From assembly GCA_028874365.1 (NCBI GenBank), contig JAPPJZ010000037.1, positions 1 to 64,000 of the forward strand: 64,000 bases of DNA. Direction: 5' to 3'. The DNA comes from Chloroflexota bacterium (GTDB lineage Bacteria; Chloroflexota; Dehalococcoidia; Bin125). Position numbers and translations under genes: made by a program. Positions 11,651 to 19,767 of the stretch are shown one piece after another (position 1 is the first letter of the stretch; the number at the start of each line of letters is the position of its first letter). Under the pieces are notes generated by a model. That model made no database searches. It was not told the origin of the DNA and saw only the letters and a program-made list of their open reading frames with translations.

Positions 11651-12685
11651 TTACCCGAATCCCTGCGCTTCTTGAGGCCTCCGAGTAGGGGTGGCGGGGT
11701 GGATCGGGTCTCCTGACGGCCCGCACCCAGGCGGGAGCGGAAACACATTCGGCGTTCGCTCGTTGCTGCCAAGGATCTGTCGCCAGTTGGTTGCAGCTCG
11801 GCAGATGTTGGACTGGGGCCGATTCGCGTTGTCGGCGAGATCCGCGAGTCTGCGGAACTGGTCGGCTGCATGCAACAGGGAGACCGCGTCGACGGCCGGA
11901 TCGACAGGCGTCCCGAGTGCCGGATCGACGATTGGTTCGTTCGGAGCGACGGCGAGCCGTTCTGCGACGCGTCGGAGGGTCTGGGCGAACAGCGTCTCCC
12001 ATTCGCTCCCATTGACGGATCCTCTCGTCCAGGCTTCGTAGGTAGCGAACTCGATCAGCAATCCACCCGGACGTCGGTCTCCCAGATGCACGCGCCGTGT
12101 CTGACGCATCAGTTTGACGACCGGTACGTAGGCGTTGCGGCCGCCGACCGTGGGGCTGGACCGAGAAGTATTGAGCTCGCTGGAAAGCTTGCTAAAGTGC
12201 TCGGGATCGGTCGTCACCCATTGTCCCGATTCGCCGGACCAAAGGTCGCGATCCCTAATCGGGATCGCCCATCGCTGGCGGTCCCGCACAGCGGGGACCG
12301 CGTCCACTGCGAATGGAGTCCAGATCGGATCGGACCCTGGCTCATGCGGGAAGTCGATCTTGATACTTCGATCTTGCGGCCTGGCGCGTGAGCCGTACTT
12401 GGTGCCCAAGACCTGCCATACCGCGTCGAAGACATCCTTCGGCGAGGCTGTTGTGTCGAGGTTCGTGAGCTTGACGAACACATCGACATCCTTGCCCGGG
12501 TATATGCCGGTCTGGCGTGCATAGGAGCCGATCAGCTTGGTATCGACCCCCCAAGACAGAAGCAGCGGGTCCTCCTCTAGCACACCACGAACCTCGGTGT
12601 GCGCCTCGGCCGCACGCTTCGCCTTCTGACCGTTGATCTGAATGTTGCTCAGTGCTTCCTCGAACTGCGGGCGCAGAGTGGTCAT
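11651..12685 (-). CDS. CBASS cGAS/DncV-like nucleotidyltransferase (CD-NTase)
   Basis: A 344-residue nucleotidyltransferase. The fold signature LIGSYARQTGIYPGKDVDVFV gives Gly53-Ser54 and catalytic Asp66/Asp68, and AVDAVPAV places the third metal ligand at Asp128, the pattern of the OAS/DncV class. CD-NTases make cyclic di- or trinucleotide alarms on phage infection. The neighbouring SAVED effector suggests a cyclic trinucleotide such as a cA3-type product, as in characterised TIR-SAVED systems; the true product cannot be read from sequence. The C-terminal tail is Pro/Gly-rich and ends in a free Gly (QGFG), which would suit Cap2-mediated C-terminal conjugation. Confidence 0.9.
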   Translation of the reverse strand: MTTLRPQFEEALSNIQINGQKAKRAAEAHTEVRGVLEEDPLLLSWGVDTKLIGSYARQTGIYPGKDVDVFVKLTNLDTTASPKDVFDAVWQVLGTKYGSRARPQDRSIKIDFPHEPGSDPIWTPFAVDAVPAVRDRQRWAIPIRDRDLWSGESGQWVTTDPEHFSKLSSELNTSRSSPTVGGRNAYVPVVKLMRQTRRVHLGDRRPGGLLIEFATYEAWTRGSVNGSEWETLFAQTLRRVAERLAVAPNEPIVDPALGTPVDPAVDAVSLLHAADQFRRLADLADNANRPQSNICRAATNWRQILGSNERTPNVFPLPPGCGPSGDPIHPATPTRRPQEAQGFG

Positions 12686-12706
12686 GAAGTTCCTCCTGCC
12701 AAATGA

Positions 12707-14065
12707 CTACTTCGTCGGATGAGCAGGAAGCAACACCTGCTCAATCGCGCTACCTCCGGTGCCTGAGCGGACCGCGAGACTGGGTAGATATCTGGGTTCG
12801 GTGGCATTGCCTTCGTCGTCCGGTCCATCCTCCCACTCGTAGAGTTGGATACGCAGTGTGTTGAGCGTGCGGCCCACCAATAGCGCGATGGCCCATGGGC
12901 ATCGCAGCAGCAGGTGGACCTCGCGAGTTCTGTGCGTGGCAGCTAGTGTGCGAATGATCTGCGAGACCTCCCCGGCGAGCGTCCCTGCCTCGCCGGGGTT
13001 CAGGTTTCCTTGGCGGCTGGGGCGAATCTGATAGGCGGCAGCGAAACTGTTGCCGTTGCGGCTGAGTAAGGCCTGAGCGGCTGAACTGCTTGGAGCAGGC
13101 AGGAGGTCGAGATACACCAAGACCGGGCCTGTCCCCGCTGTCGCAGACGAGATAGAATCGACGCCCAGTAAGCGCGGTGGTGCTTCCGGAACGGGCGCGT
13201 TGCCGCTGAGCGTCCAACTCTGTCCCGCGGTGTCGATCACGTCCACTGCACCGATGGCGGTGGTCGGCAACGAGGCGCCCAGTGCGTAGGCGACGGATAG
13301 GTGCGCACCGCCCAAGAATCGAGCGCTTCTTGCTCCACTGAGCGCGAGCAGATTAGGGAGCGCCTCGAGGGAGAGCGCGAGGTCTTCAAGTGCCAAGCGA
13401 TTGGGCCTGCGCTCGTTGGCTAGCGGCGGGCGCAACCGGAGGACCAGGTCGGCATCGATGGGCGCGGACGCGGGGGCGAATCGCGTCTGCACGTCGATCG
13501 TGATGATCCCGCCTGCGGCCCGTATGTCGCCGCTGATCGCGCGAGTCCGGCGCTCGCACTGTTCACGCGCCGCGGCGGCTCGGTCTTGTGCCGTCCGTAC
13601 CGACTGCTGCTTGAGGCGCTTTAGCGTTCCCTCGGGCTGAGCGAGCAGTCGGTCCGGCGCGTCATAGTCGAGCTTGCCAGGTTCGCGCTCAAGCGCAGAG
13701 AGCAGTGAGAAGGTGAATGCCGGGTTGCGCTCCAGTTCGAGCAGAAGCGGAAGCTCAACCGCTTGAACGGCGTGCGATGACTCAATCTCTGGCGTCACAA
13801 GTAGCGCAGCGCCGGACAGTCCTGAGTGCAGCGCTTGTTCTAGACGGTGTTCGGTGTCGCCAGGAAGCAGATCAGACTTGTCATGCCAGACCGGTACCCC
13901 AACTGCTCTCAGCGACCAAGCAATTTCATTGGCCAGCCGCGTACCATCACTCTGCCGGTACGAAATGAAAACCGGCCCACGCGGGTCAACCCCCGCTGCT
14001 CGCGGGTCAGCACGCCTGTGTTGACCTGCGCTCTGATGAATCAATGGACGTCCACTTGAGGCCAT
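12707..14065 (-). CDS. CBASS TIR-SAVED effector
   Basis: A 452-residue two-domain protein. The TIR domain begins at about residue 31 (PVFISYRQSDGT, then WHDKSDLLPGD) and carries a candidate catalytic Glu104 in AVELPLL. The C-terminal SAVED-type sensor (about 230-450) ends with a HLLLRCPWAIALLVGRTLN helix and an IQLYEWED strand typical of SAVED. In studied homologues, binding of a cyclic trinucleotide assembles TIR filaments that destroy NAD+. The first 30 residues are polar and the start is uncertain. The ATG at 14065 lacks a good ribosome binding site, and a -10-like TATGCT (14082-14077) lies very close, so the mRNA may have almost no leader. Confidence 0.88.
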   Translation of the reverse strand: MASSGRPLIHQSAGQHRRADPRAAGVDPRGPVFISYRQSDGTRLANEIAWSLRAVGVPVWHDKSDLLPGDTEHRLEQALHSGLSGAALLVTPEIESSHAVQAVELPLLLELERNPAFTFSLLSALEREPGKLDYDAPDRLLAQPEGTLKRLKQQSVRTAQDRAAAAREQCERRTRAISGDIRAAGGIITIDVQTRFAPASAPIDADLVLRLRPPLANERRPNRLALEDLALSLEALPNLLALSGARSARFLGGAHLSVAYALGASLPTTAIGAVDVIDTAGQSWTLSGNAPVPEAPPRLLGVDSISSATAGTGPVLVYLDLLPAPSSSAAQALLSRNGNSFAAAYQIRPSRQGNLNPGEAGTLAGEVSQIIRTLAATHRTREVHLLLRCPWAIALLVGRTLNTLRIQLYEWEDGPDDEGNATEPRYLPSLAVRSGTGGSAIEQVLLPAHPTK

Positions 14066-14147
14066 GCCGTGAGACTAGCATAATCTCTTTCAGAAGTCTT
14101 GGGACATCCATTCCCTATGCCTGGAGAATTACTTGTACAACGCTGTG

Positions 14148-14162
14148 TTGTCTGGGTGACAA
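14148..14162. promoter_or_regulatory. Inverted repeat TTGTC-N5-GACAA, probable operator
   Basis: A perfect 5-bp inverted repeat overlaps the predicted -35 box of the CRP-like gene. It lies between the CRP-like gene and the divergent TIR-SAVED gene. The size and symmetry suit a CRP/FNR-type dimer, so autoregulation and control of the CBASS cassette are both possible. A second small palindrome, TTGTACAA, lies just upstream (14133-14140). Confidence 0.45.
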
Positions 14163-14184
14163 AGGCCGCCGAAAGGCCTACAAT
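14156..14184 (+). promoter_or_regulatory. Sigma70-like promoter of the CRP-like regulator
   Basis: GTGACA (14156-14161) and TACAAT (14179-14184), each one mismatch from consensus, are separated by 17 nt. Transcription would begin near 14191, leaving a short leader before the ATG at 14209. Confidence 0.55.
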
Positions 14185-14208
14185 CACATCAGGATAGGGA
14201 TTCCTCAG

Positions 14209-14970
14209 ATGCCAGTACAGGTCGCTGGGTTCGCAGAAGCCTTGGTTCGCTGTCCCGACTTTCGCGGGGTGGAGGCACAGACTCTCGAATCTGCACTTGC
14301 CAAATCCGGCGAGCCGCTCCAGATGCAGTACGCCGAACCGTCGGCTGAGCTACCCCTCATACGATCTGGATCCGAGTTCTCGCATCTCGTCTTCGTTCAA
14401 CATGGCACCGTTGTGCCCTGGCAGTTTCCTCACTCCGAGCTAGGGGCTCCTTTTCTGATCGGCGAACACGAACTGCTGATGGACGCCGAGCGCTGGGTGG
14501 CGAGTTACTCGGCCGTATCTCCCTCCGTGGTGGTGCGAATTCCAAAGCGATTGATGGCCCAGGTCCTGAAGGACATTCCGGGCGTTCGAGGGCGAATGCA
14601 CGAGTTGGTTATGCGAAGACAGTCCCGGTTCTACTGGATCTCGTTGGCGACCAGCGGTACACCGCGCTCTCGTGTAGCGGCTGCGCTGGTTTCCCGACTA
14701 GCTCTGGAGGACCGGGATTTCGGCGTCGATCGCGTGATCGAGGTGCTACAGAAGGACATCGGCCGCCTTACGACGATGTCGCGTTCCGCGGTCGCGGCGG
14801 GATTCGCCGAGTTGGCTGAGGCGAGCGCGATTCACTGGGGTGACGAGCCAGGTGCCCGTTTCACCGGCGAGGTGCTAGTGCCGGATGTGGATTTGCTCAA
14901 GGAGCACGCCTTCCTCGACGTGCGGGAGCGGGAGATCCAACCACTGCTAGGCAATGAAGAGGAAGAGTGA
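14209..14970 (+). CDS. CRP/FNR-family transcriptional regulator
   Basis: A 253-residue protein starting at the ATG at 14209, which has AGGATAGGG about 10 nt upstream. Residues 30-115 form a cNMP-binding-type beta roll (EFSHLVFVQHGTVV, IGEHELLM), a long helix spans about 113-140, and a winged helix-turn-helix lies at about 152-210 (VIEVLQKDIGRLTTMSRSAV recognition region). The classic cAMP-contacting Arg/Ser loop of E. coli CRP is not evident, so the ligand may differ or be absent. Standing divergent to a CBASS cassette, it could respond to a nucleotide signal, but that is speculation. Confidence 0.82.
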   Translation: MPVQVAGFAEALVRCPDFRGVEAQTLESALAKSGEPLQMQYAEPSAELPLIRSGSEFSHLVFVQHGTVVPWQFPHSELGAPFLIGEHELLMDAERWVASYSAVSPSVVVRIPKRLMAQVLKDIPGVRGRMHELVMRRQSRFYWISLATSGTPRSRVAAALVSRLALEDRDFGVDRVIEVLQKDIGRLTTMSRSAVAAGFAELAEASAIHWGDEPGARFTGEVLVPDVDLLKEHAFLDVREREIQPLLGNEEEE

Positions 14971-15188
14971 GGCAGTTGCATCGCAATGTGTCATTGTCCC
15001 AGGAATCCTCGTTAGGCCGATGAAACTGGCTCGAGCAGAAGAAGTGGTCAGAGCGCAGGACATGTGCGCCGGGTATCTTCGAACTCTGGCGCTTGAGCAT
15101 TGCTCCGGCAGGGCTGCTCGCGCAAGCGGGCAGAGTCATCGATGTGGTTGGTTCCGCAGTTGTCGGCATGGCATGGATCTGGCTGGCA

Positions 15189-16829
15189 TCAGGCGATGGC
15201 CGAAACCGGCGCCACCTGATCGGTTGAGCGCCAGACGCAATCAAGTGGTCCGCATCTTGCTATGGCGTCACGATCGCTGACCCAGAGTGGCAGACGAATG
15301 TCAGTCCGTTCTTGGCGCTCCCGCGCGACCCGCAGGAAGTGATCGGCGGCCAACTCATCGTCGAACACGACCAGCACGAGCGGGATTGCGCCGTGATCCT
15401 CGACCGGCCGCTTGGCCCCGTAGTAGCGCAGGTAGGGTGCCAGTTTGGCGGCCATGGTCGAGGGCCGGATCGCGCGCCGCTCCCATTCGAGGAAGAACGG
15501 ATGCTCACGCCCGTCGCGGCGCAGCATGCCGAACGCGTCGGGCTGGATCGAGTGCAGCCGATCCTCGAAGCGAAAGTAGCGCGAGGCCCGTTGCGGCGGA
15601 TCGAGTTGGGTGACCCGCCACCCGTTCGCATGACCCTGGTCGGCCAGCGCTGCCAGGAACCCGTGCACCGCCTCGGTGTGGGTGAGGTTGCGCAGCAGCT
15701 GGCGGGCTCGGCGGCCGCGCAGGTTGCGCCACTCGAGCGGCCCTTCCGGTTCGATGAGGCCGGCGCTCCAGCGCTTGCGCGCCGCGCCGACCGAGGCGCG
15801 ATCGCGGCGGGCGAGCAGGGCCAGTCCGCGGTCGGTCAATACGAGCCGCCGCTTGCCGTCGATCCGAGGAGCGGTGAGCAGGTCCAACCGTTCCAGCTTG
15901 GCGGTGAGCTTCGAGACGCGACGGCGGGCGACGCCGAGCAGAGCGGACAGATGGTCGGGCCGGATCCAGGGCCAGTCGCCGACCAGGTCGAGCGTGCGCT
16001 TCTGAGCCGGCTTGAGCCGAGCGGGCAGCAGCCAGTCCGGCGCCCGAGCGTCTCGCGCGATGTCCAGCGAGTCTGGAGACTGCGTGCCCCGCGGCGATGG
16101 CTCGATCGCCCACCAACCCCGGGAACGGACGTAGCTCAAGGCCTCCTTGAGACTGAGGCTGACCCCAGCGTTCGGTTCGTGCCAGACATGCTGCTCGCTG
16201 TTCGCCCAGGCCGCCTCGCGCTCGAGGGAGAAGAAGCAGATGAACGGCGCCTGCCGCAGCCGCCGCCGCGCGTACCTGAGCCGCACCTCATCCGGCGCGA
16301 GCACGAGCGCGCCCGAGTAGGACGGCCCTTCGCGCAGCCGGCTCAGGCGCACGCCGAACGCGGTCCGGTCGGCCGTGCGGCCCCAGCGCACGACGGCCAG
16401 GGTGCGGCCGTCCCCGAGCCCCAGGGCCGCATCGGCCGGCTGCGAGCGGAACCAGCGAAGCCGCGGCGGCCCCTCCAGCTCGGCCAGGGCGCAGGCCAAC
16501 CGATAGATCACAGCGACCGAGTCGAGGCGCCCCAGCAGCGTCCGCTGCCAGGGCTGCGAGACTGGATGCTCTGCCAGGATCTCTTTGGCTCTGCAGCCGT
16601 TGCTCAGCGCCAGTCGCTTGACCCCGGCCTCGCTGAGCAGGTACCGGCGAGTCGGACTGATCGACTCGGAGGCGTGGGCGACACTCTCGACCAACCCTGC
16701 CCGCTCAAGACCCCCCAGGCGCTGGTAGACGGCGCGCTCCGACCAGCGCGAGAGCCGGGCTAGTTCGATCCGGTCGGCCAGTGGCAGCTCGGCCACGAGC
16801 CTGAGCAAGTCGCGCTCGATCTCACGCAT
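15189..16829 (-). CDS. Replication-relaxation family protein
   Basis: A 546-residue protein with an N-terminal winged helix (about 1-70, IELARLSRWSERAVYQRLG) and a second winged helix at about 285-350 (RPDHLSALLGVARRRVSKL). The C-terminal domain (about 395-520) carries LTHTEAVHGFLAALAD, the strand QPDAFGMLRRDG, the block HPFFLEWERR and LVLVVFDDE. This last part matches the replication-relaxation family found on plasmids and integrative elements of Gram-positive-type and Chloroflexota bacteria. It points to a mobile replication or mobilisation module, divergent from the HTH gene at 17003. The exact role is unknown. Confidence 0.75.
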   Translation of the reverse strand: MREIERDLLRLVAELPLADRIELARLSRWSERAVYQRLGGLERAGLVESVAHASESISPTRRYLLSEAGVKRLALSNGCRAKEILAEHPVSQPWQRTLLGRLDSVAVIYRLACALAELEGPPRLRWFRSQPADAALGLGDGRTLAVVRWGRTADRTAFGVRLSRLREGPSYSGALVLAPDEVRLRYARRRLRQAPFICFFSLEREAAWANSEQHVWHEPNAGVSLSLKEALSYVRSRGWWAIEPSPRGTQSPDSLDIARDARAPDWLLPARLKPAQKRTLDLVGDWPWIRPDHLSALLGVARRRVSKLTAKLERLDLLTAPRIDGKRRLVLTDRGLALLARRDRASVGAARKRWSAGLIEPEGPLEWRNLRGRRARQLLRNLTHTEAVHGFLAALADQGHANGWRVTQLDPPQRASRYFRFEDRLHSIQPDAFGMLRRDGREHPFFLEWERRAIRPSTMAAKLAPYLRYYGAKRPVEDHGAIPLVLVVFDDELAADHFLRVARERQERTDIRLPLWVSDRDAIARCGPLDCVWRSTDQVAPVSAIA

Positions 16830-16902
16830 TCGGCCCGTTCCCAGCTCTGTCGTCCTTGTTTCACTCCCGAATGGCGGTTCGAGACACTGTCCTATCCTAT
16901 GC

Positions 16903-16921
16903 GAACACGTATGCTATGTTC
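16903..16921. promoter_or_regulatory. Inverted repeat GAACA-N9-TGTTC in the divergent control region
   Basis: A perfect 5-bp inverted repeat lies between the replication-relaxation gene and the HTH gene, followed by two direct TGTCCGG repeats (about 16928-16942). It may be an operator for either divergent gene or an origin-like iteron region. The evidence is symmetry only. Confidence 0.3.
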
Positions 16922-17002
16922 TTTACATTGTCCGGCTGTCCGGACGGCGGTTGCCCCACACAAGGGAAAGCACCCGTGTACAGGAGATAGGAGTTGTGGC
17001 AA

Positions 17003-18022
17003 ATGGGGCGGGATGAGCGCAAACCCAGTGATCTACGGGGTGAGGACAACTCCCGGGGTGGGGAGTCCGGGGGAGATTCTGCGCGGGCAGGCTGCACGGA
17101 AGTGGGGCACTCCGGGGATAGTCCGGACAGCGGACGGACGGGTGGGGAGGACGATGCAAGGGGTGGTGGGGCGACGGCTCAGGCGGAGGCGGGGCGGCTG
17201 CGGGACTTCCTACAGGACCTGGTGGAGGAGCAGGGACGGGTGCAGGCGGCGGATCGGCTGGGCGTGAGTGAGCGCACCCTGAGGCGGGCTCTGGCCTCCC
17301 CCCAACTGACCCCGCACATGACCCAGGCGCTTGAGCGGGAGCTGGAGGCCTCCGAGGCGCGGGCGGCGTCGGAGCGTAGGACACCGGCCAGTCTGCATAA
17401 GCAGCTGCGGCGCGTGGAGCGGCGGTTGGCGGACCTGCAGCGCAAAGCCGGCGGGCTGCTGGAGGAACTCTGGGAGGCGGGCGACGACCTGGAGCAGATT
17501 CGAATGGCGGTGGCGCCACGGGTGACAGGTGCGAAGGGCCATCTGGGCGACATCGGTCTGGTGGCGATCGAGCCGGCCCCGGACGACGCCGAGGTTTACG
17601 GCGCGGCGCTGCCCGTCGTGGCCGAGTGGCGACGGACCCGGCGCACCCTGGAGGAGCCGCCCAACACCGTGACCTGCTTGCAGCTGGAGGAACGCCTGCT
17701 GCGCTTGGAGATCCAGCTGGTCGACGACCACTCGCTGACCCTGCCCCCGGCCGATAACCGCTGGGACCGGGTGCGTCGGGAGACCGAGGTCGAGCTGCGC
17801 CAGCAACGACTGCGGGAGCTGCGTCGCGAGCGACTCTGGGCCGAGCCCCTGCACTGGGTCGGTCGGCTCGTGACCCTCGGCCGTTGGGGCCGAGGCTTGA
17901 GCCTGGAGCGTCAGCTGCAGCATGAGTTCGAGGTGCGCCGGGCCGAGTTGCTCCCGCCAGCTGTGGCGCGCGGGTCAGTGCGACGGCGGAACAGCGGGAG
18001 GGGGCGGTCGAAGGCGGCCTGA
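17003..18022 (+). CDS. Helix-turn-helix protein with coiled coils, 339 aa, function unknown
   Basis: The chosen ATG at 17003 has AGGAG (16989-16993) 9 nt upstream; a TTG at 16994 in the same frame is too close to that site. Residues 1-60 are Gly/Asp/Ser-rich and disordered. A helix-turn-helix follows (LQDLVEEQGRVQAADRLGV, then SERTLRRAL). Residues 100-160 form a charged coiled coil (QLRRVERRLADLQRKAGG) and residues 210-300 another Arg/Glu-rich helical part. It is divergent from the replication-relaxation gene, so a partner or regulator of that module is likely. No specific family was recognised. Confidence 0.68.
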   Translation: MGRDERKPSDLRGEDNSRGGESGGDSARAGCTEVGHSGDSPDSGRTGGEDDARGGGATAQAEAGRLRDFLQDLVEEQGRVQAADRLGVSERTLRRALASPQLTPHMTQALERELEASEARAASERRTPASLHKQLRRVERRLADLQRKAGGLLEELWEAGDDLEQIRMAVAPRVTGAKGHLGDIGLVAIEPAPDDAEVYGAALPVVAEWRRTRRTLEEPPNTVTCLQLEERLLRLEIQLVDDHSLTLPPADNRWDRVRRETEVELRQQRLRELRRERLWAEPLHWVGRLVTLGRWGRGLSLERQLQHEFEVRRAELLPPAVARGSVRRRNSGRGRSKAA

Positions 18023-18595
18023 ACCAGCGGGTTATGAGGTCCGGAGACGGGGTCGGAGGCCGTTTCTCACAAGTGCTATGAGACCGACGTGCGGGCGCGT
18101 GAACCTGAGGTCGAGATGAATGGGGAGCGTGAGCTGACCCTGCCGCCCGGCCAGCTGCTTTGAGAGCGGGGCCAATGGCGCAGGGAGCTTCGGCGGTGGG
18201 CGCAGTGACTGGGGACGGCGCGGTCGAATCTGCGAAAGGCACGGTGGCGGCGACCGACGGCACGCGTCCTCACCGTGGACCTTTGGAGCCTCTGAATGCG
18301 AGGACTACACCGACGCTGAGCCGCGGCGGGGCCGACGGGGGCTGGACTCCTGAACGCACCGTACCGGTAGACCCACTGGGCCGGAGCGCGAACGAACTCT
18401 ATTCTGCGCAGGCTTAGGAGTAGGCAGGGCGCAAAGTCAATCTGCAAGTTGCTGGCCTGCTACCCAGGTACCGAAAACCCGAGGTCGGTTCAGCAGCCGG
18501 GAACGATGAGAGGCAACGCAATGGGTCGAGGCGAGCGATGGCTGAGAGGCGTGGCCGATCGGATGCGCGGGGAGGCCGTTGCCGGAGCGGCTGTC
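18023..18595. other. Intergenic region before the CBS-HEPN gene
   Basis: No supported gene. An open frame at 18160-18417 has no recognisable domain, poor composition and no ribosome binding site. The upstream frame of the next gene opens at 18449, but the first good start is at 18596. Confidence 0.4.
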
Positions 18596-19570
18596 ATGCC
18601 AGAGCGCCTGAGCGTCCGGGACCTGTTGCGACAATTCGGATACGAGCGCCGCGGCCGCATCATCAATCGCCGCATCCAAAATCTGCTGGAAAAGCTGGAC
18701 CTTCAAACGGAGCCGGACTTCACCGCTGCATGGTTAGACGGGGCGATCAGCATCAGCTTGCTTGCGGAGGGAACGGATCAGCCGTCGGTCGACACAATGC
18801 CGGACCCCACCCTTGTGGTCGGCTCCCTGCCGGCCGCCCATGTCAACGAACCGCCCAATGACGGATTGGTGAGTGTCGCGCCAGACCAGCCGTTGCTGGT
18901 CGCTACGACGCTCATGCAGCTACACGATTTTTCTCAGCTACCCGTGATGCCGGGTGGCAGCAAGCGCGATGTCAAGGGCGTCATCAGTTGGCAGACGATC
19001 GGGGTGCGGAGGGCGCTAGAACTTCCTAGCGAATATGTACGTGACTGCATGGACCGAGCGGCTGAGATTGTGCCCATCGATATGCCTCTGTTTGAGGCAA
19101 TCGGTCGAATCGCGCGGCGCGGATACGCGCTCGTTCAGAAAGGCAAGGGCAACAACGAGATCACCGGCATCGTCACGGTGAGCGACCTATCCGAGCACTT
19201 CTTCGACCTAGCCGGTCCCTTCTTCCTGCTCGGCCAAATCGAAGGCAATCTTCGTCTCCTGATCCATGGCAAGTTCAGGGTGAACGAAATGCAGGAGGTT
19301 GCCGACCACCGCCAAGGCGATGGCACAATCACTGGGTCAGCGGACCTCACATTCGGCGAGTACTGTCGGCTGCTGGAAAACGAACAGCGTTGGCAGAAGG
19401 CGGACATCAAGGCGAGCCGCAAAGAGTTCATTGCTCACCTGGAGCTCGCGAGAGAGATCAGAAACGATGTGATGCACTTCGATCCGGACGGCCTGTCCGA
19501 ACACGACCTACGGTCACTGTTGCAGATCTCACAGTTCGTGGAGTTGCTCACCCATGCCATTCGGTCGTGA
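18596..19570 (+). CDS. CBS-domain pair fused to a HEPN-type domain
   Basis: A 324-residue protein. The ATG at 18596 has GGAG nearby; earlier ATGs in frame (18506, 18521) are possible. Residues 1-50 form a helical N-terminal region. Two CBS repeats follow at about 75-137 (DFSQLPVMPGG, DVKGVISW) and 147-200 (PLFEAIGRIARRGYALV, ITGIVTVSDLSEHF); such pairs usually bind adenine nucleotides. The C-terminal part (about 205-320) is all-helical and contains REIRNDVMHFDP, a HEPN Rx4H motif (Arg289, His294), as in HEPN RNases. This suggests a ligand-gated HEPN effector, located in a defence island. Confidence 0.78.
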   Translation: MPERLSVRDLLRQFGYERRGRIINRRIQNLLEKLDLQTEPDFTAAWLDGAISISLLAEGTDQPSVDTMPDPTLVVGSLPAAHVNEPPNDGLVSVAPDQPLLVATTLMQLHDFSQLPVMPGGSKRDVKGVISWQTIGVRRALELPSEYVRDCMDRAAEIVPIDMPLFEAIGRIARRGYALVQKGKGNNEITGIVTVSDLSEHFFDLAGPFFLLGQIEGNLRLLIHGKFRVNEMQEVADHRQGDGTITGSADLTFGEYCRLLENEQRWQKADIKASRKEFIAHLELAREIRNDVMHFDPDGLSEHDLRSLLQISQFVELLTHAIRS

Positions 19571-19577
19571 TGCGCTC

Positions 19578-19595
19578 CAGTGCGAGGGAGCACTG
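19578..19595. terminator. Hairpin between convergent genes
   Basis: CAGTGC-gaggga-GCACTG is a perfect 6-bp stem just after the CBS-HEPN stop codon. No T-run follows, so it is at best a weak terminator or a stabilising 3' hairpin. Confidence 0.3.
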
Positions 19596-19767
19596 CGACG
19601 GGCATTGAGCGAGCGCTGAATCCGAGGTCCGGACACCACCGGCTGGAGCTGCCAACGCCTCACAGGTTGGGTTTGACACCGCTAACGCGAGTCGCGGAAC
19701 GACGACAGCGCACGCCTGCCTCGGCGCCAAGCCGAAGGTGCTGCTCAGGCCACGGTTCGTCGATGGC

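Noticed and set aside
14954-15280. 108-codon plus frame after the CRP-like gene
   Set aside because: ATG overlaps the stop but the product has no domain, and it overlaps the end of the replication-relaxation gene.
15312-16763. 483-codon plus-strand frame
   Set aside because: Antisense shadow of the replication-relaxation gene.
16923-18263. 446-codon minus-strand Pro/Ala/Arg-rich frame
   Set aside because: Shadow of the HTH gene; composition is typical of antisense high-GC DNA.
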